From NCBI GenBank assembly GCA_037355855.1, contig CM074759.1:6634001-6698000 (forward strand): 64,000 nt of DNA. The letters run 5' to 3'. The stretch is from Pseudo-nitzschia pungens (Eukaryota; Bacillariophyta; Bacillariophyceae; Bacillariales; Bacillariaceae). Made by a program: the position numbers and the translations under genes. The notes beneath the pieces are model-generated. The model was given only the letters and a program-made list of their open reading frames with translations. It was not told where the DNA came from and did not search any database. Below, one piece after another: positions 1-10,974 of this stretch; position 1 is the first letter of the stretch, and every line of letters begins with the position of its first letter.

Positions 1-2
1 CT

Positions 3-1154
3 CCAGCTGCCGCAGTCGCCGCACCAGCCGCCCCGGCCGCCGCCGCCCCTAAGACAGCAGCTCCTGCTGCCCCTGTTGCGCGTGCTCCCGGAGCCCGAAT
101 TGTTGCCTCTCCATTGGCCAAGAAGAAGGCTGAAGAAATTGGTCTCGACCTGAGCACCGTTGCGGGAACTGGTCCAGATGGAAGAATCACAGCAGCTGAT
201 GTTGAGAATGCTGCCAAAAATGGAGCTCCCGCAGCTGCCAAACCAGCTGCTGCTGCCCCTGCCAAACCAGTCTGGACACCAGCTCCTGGTGTCATCGCTG
301 CGACCCCCATGGCACGAGCAGCTGCAAAGAAGGCCAAGATTGACCTTGCAACGATTGTAGGAACCGGTTCCCTAGGACGTGTCACAGTTGACGACGTGAA
401 AATGGCAACTGGAGAGAAGAAGGCAGAACGCAAGAAGGCTCCTTCAGGAGAAGCCGCCGTTGAGTTGCCAGATGGTTTCGTCCCTTTCACCGGTATGCAG
501 AAGGCAGTCAGCAACAACATGGTCGCCACGTTGACCGTTCCCGCTTTCCGCGTAAGCACTGACATCGAAATGACCTCGTTTGAGTCCATGTACAAAAAGG
601 TCAAGCCTGATGGCATTTCTGTGTCTGCTATGTTGGCAAAGGCTTGTGCTATGGCGATTGAAAAGCACCCCATTATCAACAGTGCGTACTCCGATCAAGA
701 TGGTGGCGGTATTCAGTACAAGGGAGATATCAACATTGCTATGGCAGTTGCAATTGAGGGTGGACTCATTACCCCTACCCTCATGTACGCTAACGAGAGA
801 CCTGTCAAAGAACTCGCCGAAAACTGGAAGGAATTGGTTGGAAAGGCAAAGACTGGAACTCTTTCGCCTGCTGAGTACACAACTGGTACATTCACTATCT
901 CCAATATGGGTATGTTTGGAGTTACTGAATTTGGATCGTTGCTTCCTGTAGGACAAGGAGGTATTTTGGCAGTTGGTGCCACACAGGATAAGATTGTTCC
1001 TGACGCTCAAGCCATCATGGGAATGAAGAAGGCACGAGTAATGACCGTCACCTTGACATGTGATCACCGACAAATCTATGGATCCGATGCCGCTCTTTTC
1101 CTTCGAACTCTGAAGAGCATCGTCGAAAATGACGTCGACAAAATCGTGAAATAA
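3..1154 (+). CDS. Pyruvate dehydrogenase E2 (dihydrolipoamide acetyltransferase), plastid type, 5' partial
   Basis: This is the acetyltransferase core of the pyruvate dehydrogenase complex, which makes acetyl-CoA. The frame is open from the window edge, so the N-terminus and any lipoyl domain lie upstream. In order there is an Ala/Pro-rich linker, a first E3/E1-binding domain (about nt 99-215, with SPLAKKKAEEIGLDL and GTGPDGRITAADV), a second one (about nt 288-410, TPMARAAAKKAKIDL and GTGSLGRVTVDDV), and then the catalytic domain from about nt 478. The active-site motif reads DHRQIYGSDAA, the form seen in plastid E2, where Ser-Asp-Ala stands where mitochondrial E2 has Asp-Gly. This motif is the reason for preferring the plastid isoform. 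It ends in TAA and converges on the PPR gene with a gap of about 180 bp. Two tandem binding domains are unusual. Confidence 0.9.
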   Translation, partial: PAAAVAAPAAPAAAAPKTAAPAAPVARAPGARIVASPLAKKKAEEIGLDLSTVAGTGPDGRITAADVENAAKNGAPAAAKPAAAAPAKPVWTPAPGVIAATPMARAAAKKAKIDLATIVGTGSLGRVTVDDVKMATGEKKAERKKAPSGEAAVELPDGFVPFTGMQKAVSNNMVATLTVPAFRVSTDIEMTSFESMYKKVKPDGISVSAMLAKACAMAIEKHPIINSAYSDQDGGGIQYKGDINIAMAVAIEGGLITPTLMYANERPVKELAENWKELVGKAKTGTLSPAEYTTGTFTISNMGMFGVTEFGSLLPVGQGGILAVGATQDKIVPDAQAIMGMKKARVMTVTLTCDHRQIYGSDAALFLRTLKSIVENDVDKIVK

Positions 1155-1191
1155 ACACCGAATATAATACAACATACTGTTATTGTATAAG

Positions 1192-1197
1192 AATAAA
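1192..1197 (+). terminator. Candidate poly(A) signal AATAAA
   Basis: AATAAA lies 38 bp after the E2 stop codon, in an AT-rich stretch before the convergent PPR gene. The motif is seen directly; its use is inferred. Confidence 0.4.
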
Positions 1198-1335
1198 AGT
1201 TAGTTTGTTAATACTGTACAAAATCTCAAACTTCCACGACGCGACAAGTTTGCACTTAATGGACTTTTTGTGAAATTCATGCGATGTCAATCAAACTAAA
1301 CCTGGTTTCTTAGACGTTATCTTGTCGTCTCTGAT

Positions 1336-4300
1336 TCACAAACTCTGTTTGGTGTGCGTGCTTGAATTCATCCATTCGTTTTGTGGATTTACGTACTCGT
1401 CCACATTAATGATCCAAGCATTAGCTCGAGAACTTGCAGGGAGCAAACAACGCTGGATGGAAGAGCGCATGGCGTTGTCTAAGTCGAAATTATTCTCCCT
1501 CATTTTGAACAAAACATCGCTGACAAGACGACTCCTGTTCTCCAAAGAACTCTGACATACACCTTCCAGGTACACTTGATATGTGCTACGATTGGGTCTC
1601 ACTGTATCAACACCCTCTCTTGCAAGTTCGTGCATTTCGTCGAGAAGAGCCTGTGCTCTCAAAATTGCACGTGGATCGTCATCCTTGGAAGCCCAAGCAC
1701 GAATGGCTTCAGTGTAGGAAGTGACTGTAAGTACGCAATCACCTGCGCGGTAATGCTCTTTCAGTAGCCCAAGATAAAAATCTACCTTCGCCAATTCTGC
1801 TCCCCAATCTTGTGCAAGTGCGGATATAACGAGATCAAATGTTCTGGAATTTGGCTTCACATCCAACTTTCCAGTCTCACTCAGCTCTTTCATTTGTTTG
1901 AAAATCCCATCGGCCCTCCATGCTGCCATCGGACTCCCGGAACGGAGCCATGATTGAATGACAGAATTGAAGGTTTCGGTGTTCGGCTTTACGGCATTGT
2001 TTCCTTCAGAATATGATAAATGCATCTCCTGGAGGAACTTCTCTGCTTTATTTGAATCTCCCCCTTGTGCTTCAATTAGAACATTGTAAAGAGACGTGTC
2101 CTTCATATCATCTGGAGCTGAAAGAAATACTGAGGTTGCCATGGTCTGCGCATCATCACGGCCACTGTTCGCATACGCTCGAATCAAGGCAGCGTAGACT
2201 CGAGAATCAATATTGAAGCTCTGATCGCCCTCTAATCTTCTTTCGTAGAGTTTCTTTAGATGACTCTGAATTTTTCCAACGGCATCTGCATTTTGGGACT
2301 TGGACCAAGCGTTAATCACAGCTATGTAGCCATCAACGTCAGGTCGAAGTTTCGTGTCTCCGGCATCATACAAAGATTGAGCTAGTATGAGCATATTTTC
2401 CATTCTCTCCGGAGCACCAGGTTCCTTTGACTTCGACCAACAATGAAGTACCTTCTTGAACGTATCGAAAGTGGGTGGTAAGCCAAAACCCTCATCATAT
2501 AGTTCTTGTTGCTTTAGTAAGATTGTCTCAGCCCGTCTTCCCGCATCGACATCGTTATTCAAGACAAGTGTGTCCAGAGCTCCATCGAGGAAGCGTTTTA
2601 CCGAAGTGACATCGCAGTCTGACATTTGAGCGGCATCGATATTGATCATCATTCGATAGAATTGAGAATCATTTGCCAACAATTTATCATAAATTTTCCT
2701 TACAAAGTCTTCTGCAACTTCTTTCGAGAAATTTTCCCTCGCGGCCTCCATAATATCTAGAAGGGAAACGAAAGTCACTTTCAAGTCTGGCTGATCTTTC
2801 CAACATGCCAACAATCGATCCACATTGATTTCGGCGCGATGTAGTGCGTCATTGGGATAACAACTCATTGCCCAAGCTTTTGCGAGTGATGAAAATAGTT
2901 TCCCTGCAGATGGGTTTCTCTTCTGAGTATGCGCGTAGATATGCTTTACCTCCTTTTCCATTTTCTCCATCAGGTATACCATTCTCTGTTCCTTATGTTC
3001 TCTATCGTATCTAATATCATTTTTCCATGCCTTTATGGCGTGCTCAAAACCAGTTGTTGTTGTTTCAACTCTTCGTTCCCCTCTTGGTCGTTTGAAATAC
3101 TTGTTGAGTAAAATTTCCTCGGCAACCTCACCAGCTGTACTTGAGCCTTCGGAGACATCTCCGCTAAAATTGCTGCATATTTCTAAGGCCTTTGCAAAGA
3201 TCTGATTTTGCAACATTGGGTTTTTGCCTCCGCCGTCGTTTGACATCGACGAATCCAACAATCGAACAAGTTTCGCCGGAACATCTTGGACCGGCGTTAC
3301 TCGTTTTTTGTTGTCACCATAGGAATACACGGGCAAGACACTCCAGGCAGTGACCATTGTTGGGGCAACGCCCACTTGATCCATGGCGTGCAAAATTTCA
3401 TTTATTCGTTCTTCAATAAGCCCTGGTGCAAAAGACGAGGTAGCCCATGCTTGAATGGTGGCATTGAACGGCACGTCGTTGATAGAGAATCTCATCCATT
3501 TCTGCGGTAACGTTGACCTTCGATTGTATTCGGTCACACAGAGATCCAGAATAGCTTGGGCCCGTTCAGCGGACTTCTTTTTATTTTCAGTTCTCCTCTT
3601 CCATGATGAAATCACGTTGACAAAGACTGGGCACGATGGTTCTATCTTGGGATTTCGTTTTCCTTCCTGCAACATTTCCCTCAAGATGTTTTCCGCCATT
3701 TCCGCACCCTCTGGCAGAGTGCTCTTCGACCAGAGCGAAATGTACAAATAGTAGGCACTGGACGTCGGTGCCAAACCTTTTGTCGACTTTAGTTGATTCC
3801 ATAACTTTTGCGCCCGAAATTCGGAACCTGGAAGTTCGGATTTTTCCCAAGCCGAAAGCACATTCGCAAAAACAGTCGCCCGCGGAGACGCCACTCGATC
3901 AGGAAATGCCCTCGACGCATGAATCATTTTTTGAAGCCAAAGATCCGCACGCTCGGCGGCATTGGGTAGGTTGCTCTTCGAGTACATTGCAATGATGGAG
4001 CAGAAAACCTCCGATTCCGGTATCAATGTTGTTCGTAACTCTCCATTGGTATCAACCGCCATTTCGAATTGATACAAGAATGTGCTCAGAAGTTCGTCTG
4101 CTATTACGGTCCAAGAAGATTGCATTTGCCTCGGAATCGTCTGATAGGACCAGGCATGAAGGATGCTGTGTGCTAGCTCAAATTGCTCCACCGTCCATGC
4201 ATTTTCCTGGGACGCAGATTTTTTCAGAAAGGCCCTGCTGCTCTCGTATAGCCTCTCTACATTTTTGTGCTTGTCGCTCTTATGATTCGAAGTAAATTGT

Positions 4301-4458
4301 GGTTGTCGCTTTTTGGATCCTCGAGATGTCCCGTGATTTCGTCGTAGCCGCTCCTCATTTCCTTTCGTCACATTTTGGTTGGTACTGAATCTGAATCGAT
4401 GAGGGATTGAACGGTGCGATCTCCCCTGTAGCAGACTTCTCTGAGCTAGTTTCCACAT
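1336..4458 (-). CDS. Pentatricopeptide repeat (PPR) protein, probably mitochondrial
   Basis: A 1040-residue protein made almost entirely of degenerate helical pairs of about 35 residues, for example TFNSVIQSWLRSG and TFDLVISALAQDWG, together with spaced W-S-K-S motifs (CWSKSKEPGAPERM, AWSKSQNADAV). PPR proteins bind organellar RNA and act in its processing, stability or translation. The frame is open about 20 codons further upstream, to a TTG. I chose the ATG at 4458 because it begins MWKLAQRSLLQGRSHRS, a basic, Arg/Ser-rich stretch typical of a mitochondrial targeting peptide. No DYW or SMR tail is visible. There are no introns. The RNA target cannot be predicted from what is seen here. Confidence 0.88.
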   Translation of the reverse strand: MWKLAQRSLLQGRSHRSIPHRFRFSTNQNVTKGNEERLRRNHGTSRGSKKRQPQFTSNHKSDKHKNVERLYESSRAFLKKSASQENAWTVEQFELAHSILHAWSYQTIPRQMQSSWTVIADELLSTFLYQFEMAVDTNGELRTTLIPESEVFCSIIAMYSKSNLPNAAERADLWLQKMIHASRAFPDRVASPRATVFANVLSAWEKSELPGSEFRAQKLWNQLKSTKGLAPTSSAYYLYISLWSKSTLPEGAEMAENILREMLQEGKRNPKIEPSCPVFVNVISSWKRRTENKKKSAERAQAILDLCVTEYNRRSTLPQKWMRFSINDVPFNATIQAWATSSFAPGLIEERINEILHAMDQVGVAPTMVTAWSVLPVYSYGDNKKRVTPVQDVPAKLVRLLDSSMSNDGGGKNPMLQNQIFAKALEICSNFSGDVSEGSSTAGEVAEEILLNKYFKRPRGERRVETTTTGFEHAIKAWKNDIRYDREHKEQRMVYLMEKMEKEVKHIYAHTQKRNPSAGKLFSSLAKAWAMSCYPNDALHRAEINVDRLLACWKDQPDLKVTFVSLLDIMEAARENFSKEVAEDFVRKIYDKLLANDSQFYRMMINIDAAQMSDCDVTSVKRFLDGALDTLVLNNDVDAGRRAETILLKQQELYDEGFGLPPTFDTFKKVLHCWSKSKEPGAPERMENMLILAQSLYDAGDTKLRPDVDGYIAVINAWSKSQNADAVGKIQSHLKKLYERRLEGDQSFNIDSRVYAALIRAYANSGRDDAQTMATSVFLSAPDDMKDTSLYNVLIEAQGGDSNKAEKFLQEMHLSYSEGNNAVKPNTETFNSVIQSWLRSGSPMAAWRADGIFKQMKELSETGKLDVKPNSRTFDLVISALAQDWGAELAKVDFYLGLLKEHYRAGDCVLTVTSYTEAIRAWASKDDDPRAILRAQALLDEMHELAREGVDTVRPNRSTYQVYLEGVCQSSLENRSRLVSDVLFKMRENNFDLDNAMRSSIQRCLLPASSRANAWIINVDEYVNPQNEWMNSSTHTKQSL

Positions 4459-6503
4459 GCTCCAATCCTCTGTGCTGTATCTTTTTGCCGAAACGGTAGA
4501 CAAACTTTTCAACTCCAATATTATCTTTCGCTCGGTTGATTATGTCGGTACTTGTCTTCCATTTCTATTCTATACCAGCCAACAAACATTACCAGCAATC
4601 GGGTGCCTCCCGCGCGGTGGATTTTAGTGGGTTCGTCTTAGGATATCTACAGTACCGTAGCTCTGTGAGTGACAAAGAACTGTCCTTTGACTTCGGCAGA
4701 AAGTCCTTTGTGTTCACACTCTGGTGAAGCAAAAGGTTCCCTCTTGGTAAGCTACAACCGTGATGTTAGAAATTGAACGACGACCGGCACGACGTAATCT
4801 TACGGTAACCTTAAAAAGGTTTACCATAAATCTTACTGATCTGCTTCAGGGGTCGAGTCTCCTTTACCGGTACTTCCCACTTGAAACGGGCAGGTTGACG
4901 TTTTGGGTGGACCAAGCATGAACTAGTACTGGTGCAGTACCTTACTAGTAAGTTAGTGCTTCGTATGTAGGATCACACACTAATTGTCATGAGGAGGACG
5001 AGGACGAGGACGAGGACGAGTACACTTCATAACTTGATAGCATGAGGACTATGACCCTTGCTTAATCATTGTGAGAAAGGATGGTGGTTCCACCTTGTCC
5101 AAACATCATAATGGAAGGTCACGATGAAAAGGTGAACAACCATTGCTCTATTGGCTACTGTTAGTAGTAGACCCGTACGACTGTGCTGCTGGTGCTGCTG
5201 CTGGGAACAACAATCTCCTCCTCTTGCTGTTCTTGATGTTTTTGTTTCTTTGAGTGAGACAAACTAATACTAGTACTACTAGTGGTAATAGTAGTAGTAC
5301 TCCTTCATAGTAGCTGCCTGCTGATGGAAATTGGTGTTCGGTACTCCTCTGTGAACTACTAGTACTAGTAGAACATTTCTGAGTGGATTCTACTAGCTCT
5401 CGTGCCTGTTCCAGATCATACTGCTGCTGGTCTCCTCAAGTTTTATGTGTATTTTGTGGTTCTTTTGGTGACAGTCATCTCTGGTCACCCATACTACTAC
5501 TAGAAGTTGAGTCTTGTGCGTAGCTGTACAAGAATCTTGGGTAGTTTCCAAGCAGGGTGTCACTTGCAGGAGTGCTGGCGGGGTGTTTGGTTCAAGAAGG
5601 AAACAAGCAGGCAGCAAGAATTCCCCCTGACAGCCAACTACTACTAGTACTAGTACTAGTACTACTTTGATGACAACAAATCTCCCAAATAGAACTTCTT
5701 TGATGATGGAGTTTGGCCCTTCCTGCTGACAATGCTGGTGGTTCCGGTGCATCCATCGTTTCACACCGCTACTACTACTACTACTACTACTAGTACTAGT
5801 AGTAGTAGCAAAACCACAACAACAAGCCACACCTTTTTTTCGAACGATTCTTGGTTCTTCCAGAACAATGATGCTCTCTTCTCGTTGGGAAGCACCCGTG
5901 TTTCATACTACTGGTACTACTAGTAAGAATGCTTACCCGGGGCTACACAGTGACGGCAAGGCACGGACGAGAGGGGAACGCGCGGAGCAGTGTTGGAAGC
6001 CTATTATTGTGGGTAGTACTAGTACTACTAGTAGCGACTGTTTTCTAACGGTGGAGATTGGTACTACTAATGCTGGAACCACCAGCGGCCCTTCGTGAGC
6101 TCCCTCTCCGACGTTGCCGAGGCAGCCCCGGAAAAAGTTTTTCTCTCAATCACTGCTGGTGCAACGAACCGGATTCCAATCCGGTCTCCATCGTCATCGT
6201 TTCGAGTGTGGCATCCACTGCTGCTGGCGCACGTACAAGAATGCGTCACAACAGCAACAACAGCAACAGCAACAAACACCACCCTGATGACAACGAAACC
6301 AAGAAAAAAGAACCGCGACCGGATCGACTAACCGACAGGAATGCGTCAAAGGAGTCGTTGTCACGGCGGTCGTCCATGGTGACTCGATTTCGAATCGGTC
6401 ACGCTTTGATGCACCATTCTACTGCAATCGGTTTGGTATCAAAATGCGTGCATGCATGCATGCATGCAAGCAAGCAAATACGAAAACTATTATAGTAGCC
6501 AGT
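4459..6503. other. Intergenic region rich in simple repeats
   Basis: I see no supportable gene in this 2-kb stretch. It holds a GTAAG/TTAC motif cluster near 4787-4835, a GAGGAC-type run at about 4991-5020, many ACTAGT/TACTAG trinucleotide clusters between 5262 and 6035, an ACAGCAACA run near 6250-6275 and a GCATGCAT run at about 6448-6468. The ORFs here translate only into Ser/Thr or Val runs. Confidence 0.7.
5262..6035. repeat. Interrupted TACTAG / TAG trinucleotide clusters
   Basis: Short blocks built from TAC, TAG and ACTAGT recur at about 5264-5300, 5356-5370, 5640-5664, 5769-5808, 5907-5924 and 6014-6034. Because ACTAGT and CTAG are self-complementary, the blocks can pair with each other on the same strand. 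Similar blocks occur near 25779-25821 and 46529-46545, always between genes. Confidence 0.75.
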
Positions 6504-8001
6504 CTAGTAATATCGGTTGTTGTTGCTGTCGCCGTCGTCGTCCGGATACCCCCTGTCGTTGTAGTAGTCACCACCGTCGTATCGATCGTCCTGATACCGG
6601 TCGTAGTCGTCGTATCGATCCCTGCTTCCGCCGCCGCCGCCGCTATATCGGTCGTCGTCGTCGTAGTCGTCCGAGAACCGGCCGTTTCGTTTGTTGTTGT
6701 TGCCGCCTCCGGCGTTTCCCTTGAGCAGCGGTCCGATCACCGGCATTTGTTTCATGATCATCATTGCCATCGGAAACATGTTGCCAAAGAGGTTGAGCAG
6801 TCCGAAGGCTTCCAACACAATGCCGAATATCGGCCAGCCCACGAATACCAGAAAGATTCCGGTGGCCAGGCACGCCGTGGCCCGCGCCTTTTTGGGCTGA
6901 AAGAAATACCCCGCCGTCCGTCCCGGCCCGAGCGTCATGGGAACCCCCGCCACAAAGAATAGGTTCCCCAGCCGCATCAGTGTTTTGTTGAAGAACAAAC
7001 TGGCGCCCAATATGGTGAGCGCACCTCCGATGGCCAGCATGGGGAGGCCGATCTTTCGGTTTCCGGTCCGGATAATGTCGGGCATGGAAAACGAGCGGCG
7101 GTTCGATCCGCTGCCACGATCGTCGTACTGCGGTTTGATTTTGATTTCGATGGATGGATTTTGTCCAGTGATGTACCGGGGTCGTTTGTGGTGGTTCGTT
7201 AGTGGGACGCGAGAGACGCAAATGAGAAAAGAGGTTTCGGATTCAAGAACAGAACAGAACAGAACCAAATCGATTCGATTCGATTATATTGTATTATCAA
7301 ACAAAACGATGAGACCAACCGACTTTCGTGCGGTGGCAATGATCTCATCCGCGACACTTTGAAACGCATCGTTCCGGGACGTTCCAACCAAAGAGCGCAT
7401 TGTCTCGAGTGTCCCTGCCGAACATTGGTTTCCCGACCTGGCATGGTATCGCATGGCGCATTGCATCTTATCGGATCACATCGCATCGGATCACATCGCA
7501 TCGTATCGTATCACAGTGCTTCCTCCGTGGATCTGTGTGTGCGTGTTTCTGCGTGCGTGTGTGTGTGTTTCTCTCTCTCTGTGTGTGTGTGGCACGTACC
7601 GAAGGGCCCCGATCGTCAAATCCGTAACCGTCGTTGTAGTAGTCGTCATCGTCGTTGTTGTTGTAGTTGTAGTTGCTCCCGCCGTACCCTCGATCGTCGT
7701 AGTAGTCGTTTTGGTATCCCCCGCGGCACAGCTCGGCGGCCGTGGACACGAGCGAGGCGCAGGCCGCGAGGATCTGCGCGTCTCGCTCCGCCGCAAAGGC
7801 CGAGGCGCTCGGTGCCGACGGTGGGGATGCCCGTTTCGTTGCCTTTGTCGTCGTCGCCGTTGCCGTCGAGGACGAAAGCCTGCTTCGAGGGACAAAGGCC
7901 CGTCCGGTGGATCGGTGACGAGCATCGACCGGTGCCGCAAGCAGGGCGCAGATCAGGGGGACCAGGAAGCAGCAGGAGCGGATCGCGGTGCGGTTTCTCA
8001 T
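6504..8001 (-). CDS. Got1-domain membrane protein with N-terminal signal/plastid-type presequence (2 exons)
   Basis: Exon 1 is 8001-7600 and exon 2 is 7127-6504. The donor GTACGTG at 7599 and the acceptor AACCGCAG ending at 7128 are both phase 0, giving 341 residues. Exon 1 starts with a signal peptide (CCFLVPLICALLAAP) followed by GRAFVP, which resembles the AF motif of diatom plastid presequences. A Tyr/Asp/Gly-rich stretch then crosses the exon junction (FDDRGPS then YDDRGSG). Exon 2 carries a four-helix Got1/Sft2-type domain (LGNLFFVAGVPMTLGPGRT, FVGWPIFGIVLEAFG). Classic GOT1 acts in ER-Golgi vesicle transport and has no presequence. The tail is about 55 residues of Asp/Tyr/Gly repeats like those in exon 1. 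If the splice is wrong, a shorter GOT1 would start at the ATG at 7085. The 472-bp intron contains GT and ATCGC repeats. Confidence 0.72.
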
Positions 8002-9330
8002 GGTGGTGCTTGTGGCGGGTGCGACAGAGTACGATACGACAAGATACGATACGACACGATACGTAGCTCGCTGGAAGAGTTGTTGCGTCGTGGAATAGTT
8101 CGCTGGGCTGTTTGGTGGTCAAGATCTATTGCTCTCGATGCGGTGTGGGTCGGGTACAATACCTGGTTCTTCGAACAACGGCAACAGTCCTTGTATCATC
8201 GACGACTCGTACACGCAATCTTACAGTGCTCCGTATCGGGTATTGTATTGTACCGTATCGGGGACAGATGGAAGTGTTTTGTTTCACTTTCACTCGACGG
8301 CGTATCCTGCCGTGATTTGAAATACGGGGTAAGATCTTACGTGTAAGGTTGCGTGTAAGTTACCTGTAACCTTAGCCGTACTTCGTACTGGATTAGTTTC
8401 TCCCGATCATTGTTGTCGTCATTGTCGTTTCCGTTCTGCTTTCCGAATTTTTTTACACGTGTTATTTTGAAGTATCAAGATACCCTACCGGTACGGTAAC
8501 TTACGGTAAGGTCTTACCCCTGTCCCCAACCGTAAGTTTACCGTACCGGTTGCATTGTGTCAAAAATTATTCGAGCGAGTCGTCGAAATCGAAAGCCGTT
8601 TGAGTTTGATGGGACTGAAGAAAACCTCGAAACGGAACAACATCAACATCACCATTATGTTGTCATCTCAAAATGTTTTGTGTTTTGTTCTCGTCGTTCA
8701 TCCACGTAGGCGTAGTAACATGAAGTACGGCAGTTTCCGAACAATCTACCGGTAAGGTTAACCTTACGTATGTTCTACTCCGGACCAGTACAAACTCGTA
8801 CCGTACGCACCAGAAGTGAACGAATCATCAATCTTGCACTCCGCTTTCCGGTCCGACAGTAACCTTAGCGAATATCCCCCCTATCACCCTTTTAGTACGG
8901 TACGGTACGGTACGATAGCGTGATCATTGTGAAACGATTTGGAAATTCTTTTACTCTCCTCTCTCGAAAGAACAGTCCACAACCGGCTCGACTCGAATCG
9001 ACTCGACTCGACTCACTCCTCGACACCCGGAAGCAGACCACATCGCATCGCATCGCATCGCATCAACTCTCATCTCATCTCATCTCATCTCATCTCATCT
9101 CATTTCATCCGTGTCGCAACCCAAAACGGTGCAAAGCCAGAACCGCACCTCACCGCACCGCACCGCACCTCACCGCACCGCACCGCACCGCACCGCACCT
9201 CACCGCACACCACCACACCACACCACAACACACCACACCGCACCGCACCACACACCACACACCACACACCACACACCACACACCACACACCAACTCTCCT
9301 CGTTTGTTCCAAAACACCACGGAATCAATC
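8002..9330. other. Divergent intergenic region between the Got1-like gene and the ATG14/UVRAG-like gene
   Basis: This is the shared 5' region of two divergently transcribed genes. It contains TACGA-type pentamer repeats at about 8029-8063 just upstream of the Got1-like ATG, GTAAG/TTAC motif clusters at about 8329-8380, 8488-8545 and 8748-8770, a TACGG tetramer/pentamer run at 8893-8916, and the compound microsatellite listed separately. I see no supportable coding sequence here. Confidence 0.65.
8987..9291. repeat. Compound microsatellite: GACTC, CATCG, CATCT, CCGCA, CACAC blocks
   Basis: Successive runs with period about five are seen: (GACTC) near 8987-9014, (CATCG) at 9041-9062, (CATCT) at 9070-9105, then CCGCA/CCTCA units at about 9146-9210 and CACAC/CCACA units to 9291. 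The block ends 40 bp before the ATG at 9331, so it probably lies in the 5' UTR or core promoter. Confidence 0.85.
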
Positions 9331-9460
9331 ATGACCGCCGGAAGCAGCAATGACACGAGCGGTACCACCACCGCGGCGGGCGGAGAAGTCCGTCGGTGCC
9401 TCTGTTATTACATCTCCGACGAGACCAAACGAGGCGACTACACGTACCGGTACAGCGACA

Positions 9461-9491
<31 letters not shown>

Positions 9492-10974
9492 CGAGCTGAC
9501 CGTCTCCGGGAGGCTCCCGCCGACCCCGCGCTGTTCGGCCTGCGTGCACCACCTCCTGCGGGCCTCGCTCCAGCGCCACAAGCAGGCACTGAGAGATCAC
9601 GCCGCCGCCCGGAGCGACTGCGAGCGAGCGCTGGGAAGCATCGCCCGGAACCACATCCCCGAGCTGCAGGCCGAATCGCAGCGTCTGCGAGACCGATCCT
9701 CGGCGCTCCGGCTGGAATGCGGGAGCCTGGCGCTGAGAGTGGCCCAGATGGTTTCGGAGAACGACGCGGTCCGGGACACGATGGCGCGGGAATCCTCACC
9801 GCTGGACCGACAGAGGCTGGACCTGCAGCGGCTCGAGCAATCGCTGCTGGAGGGAAGCCTCACGCAGGCCATAGAGACGGCCACGAGCCAGGTCCGATTT
9901 CTGCGCTTCCAGTGGGCCCAGAAAGTCTTTGCCATGCACCGGTTGCAGATCGATCCCGAACACACCAAGCTCACGCCGCTCCAGAAACGAAAGCAGAACC
10001 AAACCCCCGGCCAGCGACTGCAGAGACGAGCCAAGGGAATCCCAAAGATCAGCGGGTTGCCCCTGCCCAATGCGGGACCGGAACTCTACGGATTCCTGCC
10101 CCCCCTCGAGTTGCAGAGCGCGCTGCGCATCGTGGCCACCGTGACCAGCACGGTGGCACGGTGCCTCGGGATCGTCCTGCCCCACCGGATCCTGACGACG
10201 CCGAATCGCAGCGATTCGGCGGTCGGAGACATTGCCGAGACCGTCACGGAGGAGGATCTCCGGGAGCGCGGTGTGCAGGGGCGAAAAACAAAGGCGATGA
10301 CCGGTCCTCGCAAAGCTCTCGGCCACGACCCGAACGCCTCCGATCCCTCGCACGCGTTGCTCGGGGCTCACCACGGTGGAGGATACGGGGGTGCCCACCA
10401 CTACCACCAACCATCCGTGATATCGTCCTCCACGGCATCGCTGTACTCCATGATGGAATCGTCGTATTTCTACAACAAGGCCAAAAAGGCCCTGGCGAAG
10501 GCCACGGGACACCGTCCGACTCCGATGAGCACGATCGTCAACCCCGGCACCAACGCCAGGGCCGCGGCCATGACCCGCGGAAGAAGCAGCAGCAGCAGTG
10601 GCACCAGCACCAGCAGCAACAGTAGCTCCGGTAGCTCCAGCGGCCGCGGGAAGACGATCGAGCGGTCCTTTGACGCCACGATCGTCGCCCAGCGCATCCA
10701 CCACGCCACGGCGGCGATTCTGAGCGACGTCAACACCACCACCGATGTTGGCGGTCACAACGCTTGCTCGTCCTCGACGTTTGCGCTGTCGACCAAGGAA
10801 ATGAACAAGGGGGACGATTTTGCCATTGCCCTGCAGCTCTTGCAAAACAACGTCGTGACGCTGTGCATACGAGCCGGGGTTCCGGTTTCCAGGCTGTGGC
10901 CGGCGGAAGCCATGCTGCTCAACCTGCACGAATTGAACCTGTTTTGTCAGAAACAGACATCGGTCCAATACTGA
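9331..10974 (+). CDS. ATG14/UVRAG (Vps38)-like autophagy protein
   Basis: A 547-residue protein. Near the N-terminus is a CxxC pair (RCSACVHHLLRASL) preceded by a poly-Asp run. A coiled coil then spans about nt 9560-9930. Next comes the block GLPLPNAGPELYGFLPP and, after it, helices LQSALRIVATVTSTVARC. Near the C-terminus is DDFAIALQLLQNNVVTLC. This order (Cys-rich N-terminus, coiled coil, G-x-PLPN block, C-terminal LLNNN-like helix) matches the UVRAG/ATG14 family. Members are subunits of the class III PI3-kinase (Vps34-Beclin) complex and direct autophagosome or endosome formation. The frame is open upstream through the microsatellite, but the ATG at 9331 is the first that begins a protein-like sequence. 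Choosing between ATG14 and UVRAG is not possible by eye. Confidence 0.68.

Noticed and set aside
5393..6962. ORFs of 145-172 codons in the 5.4-7.0 kb region
   Set aside because: They translate trinucleotide repeats into Ser/Thr or Val runs, or are antisense to the Got1-like gene.
9396..10968. Long ORFs (409 codons plus strand, 390 codons minus strand) overlapping the ATG14/UVRAG-like gene
   Set aside because: Shadow frames of a GC-rich coding region, with no recognisable content and no independent start context.
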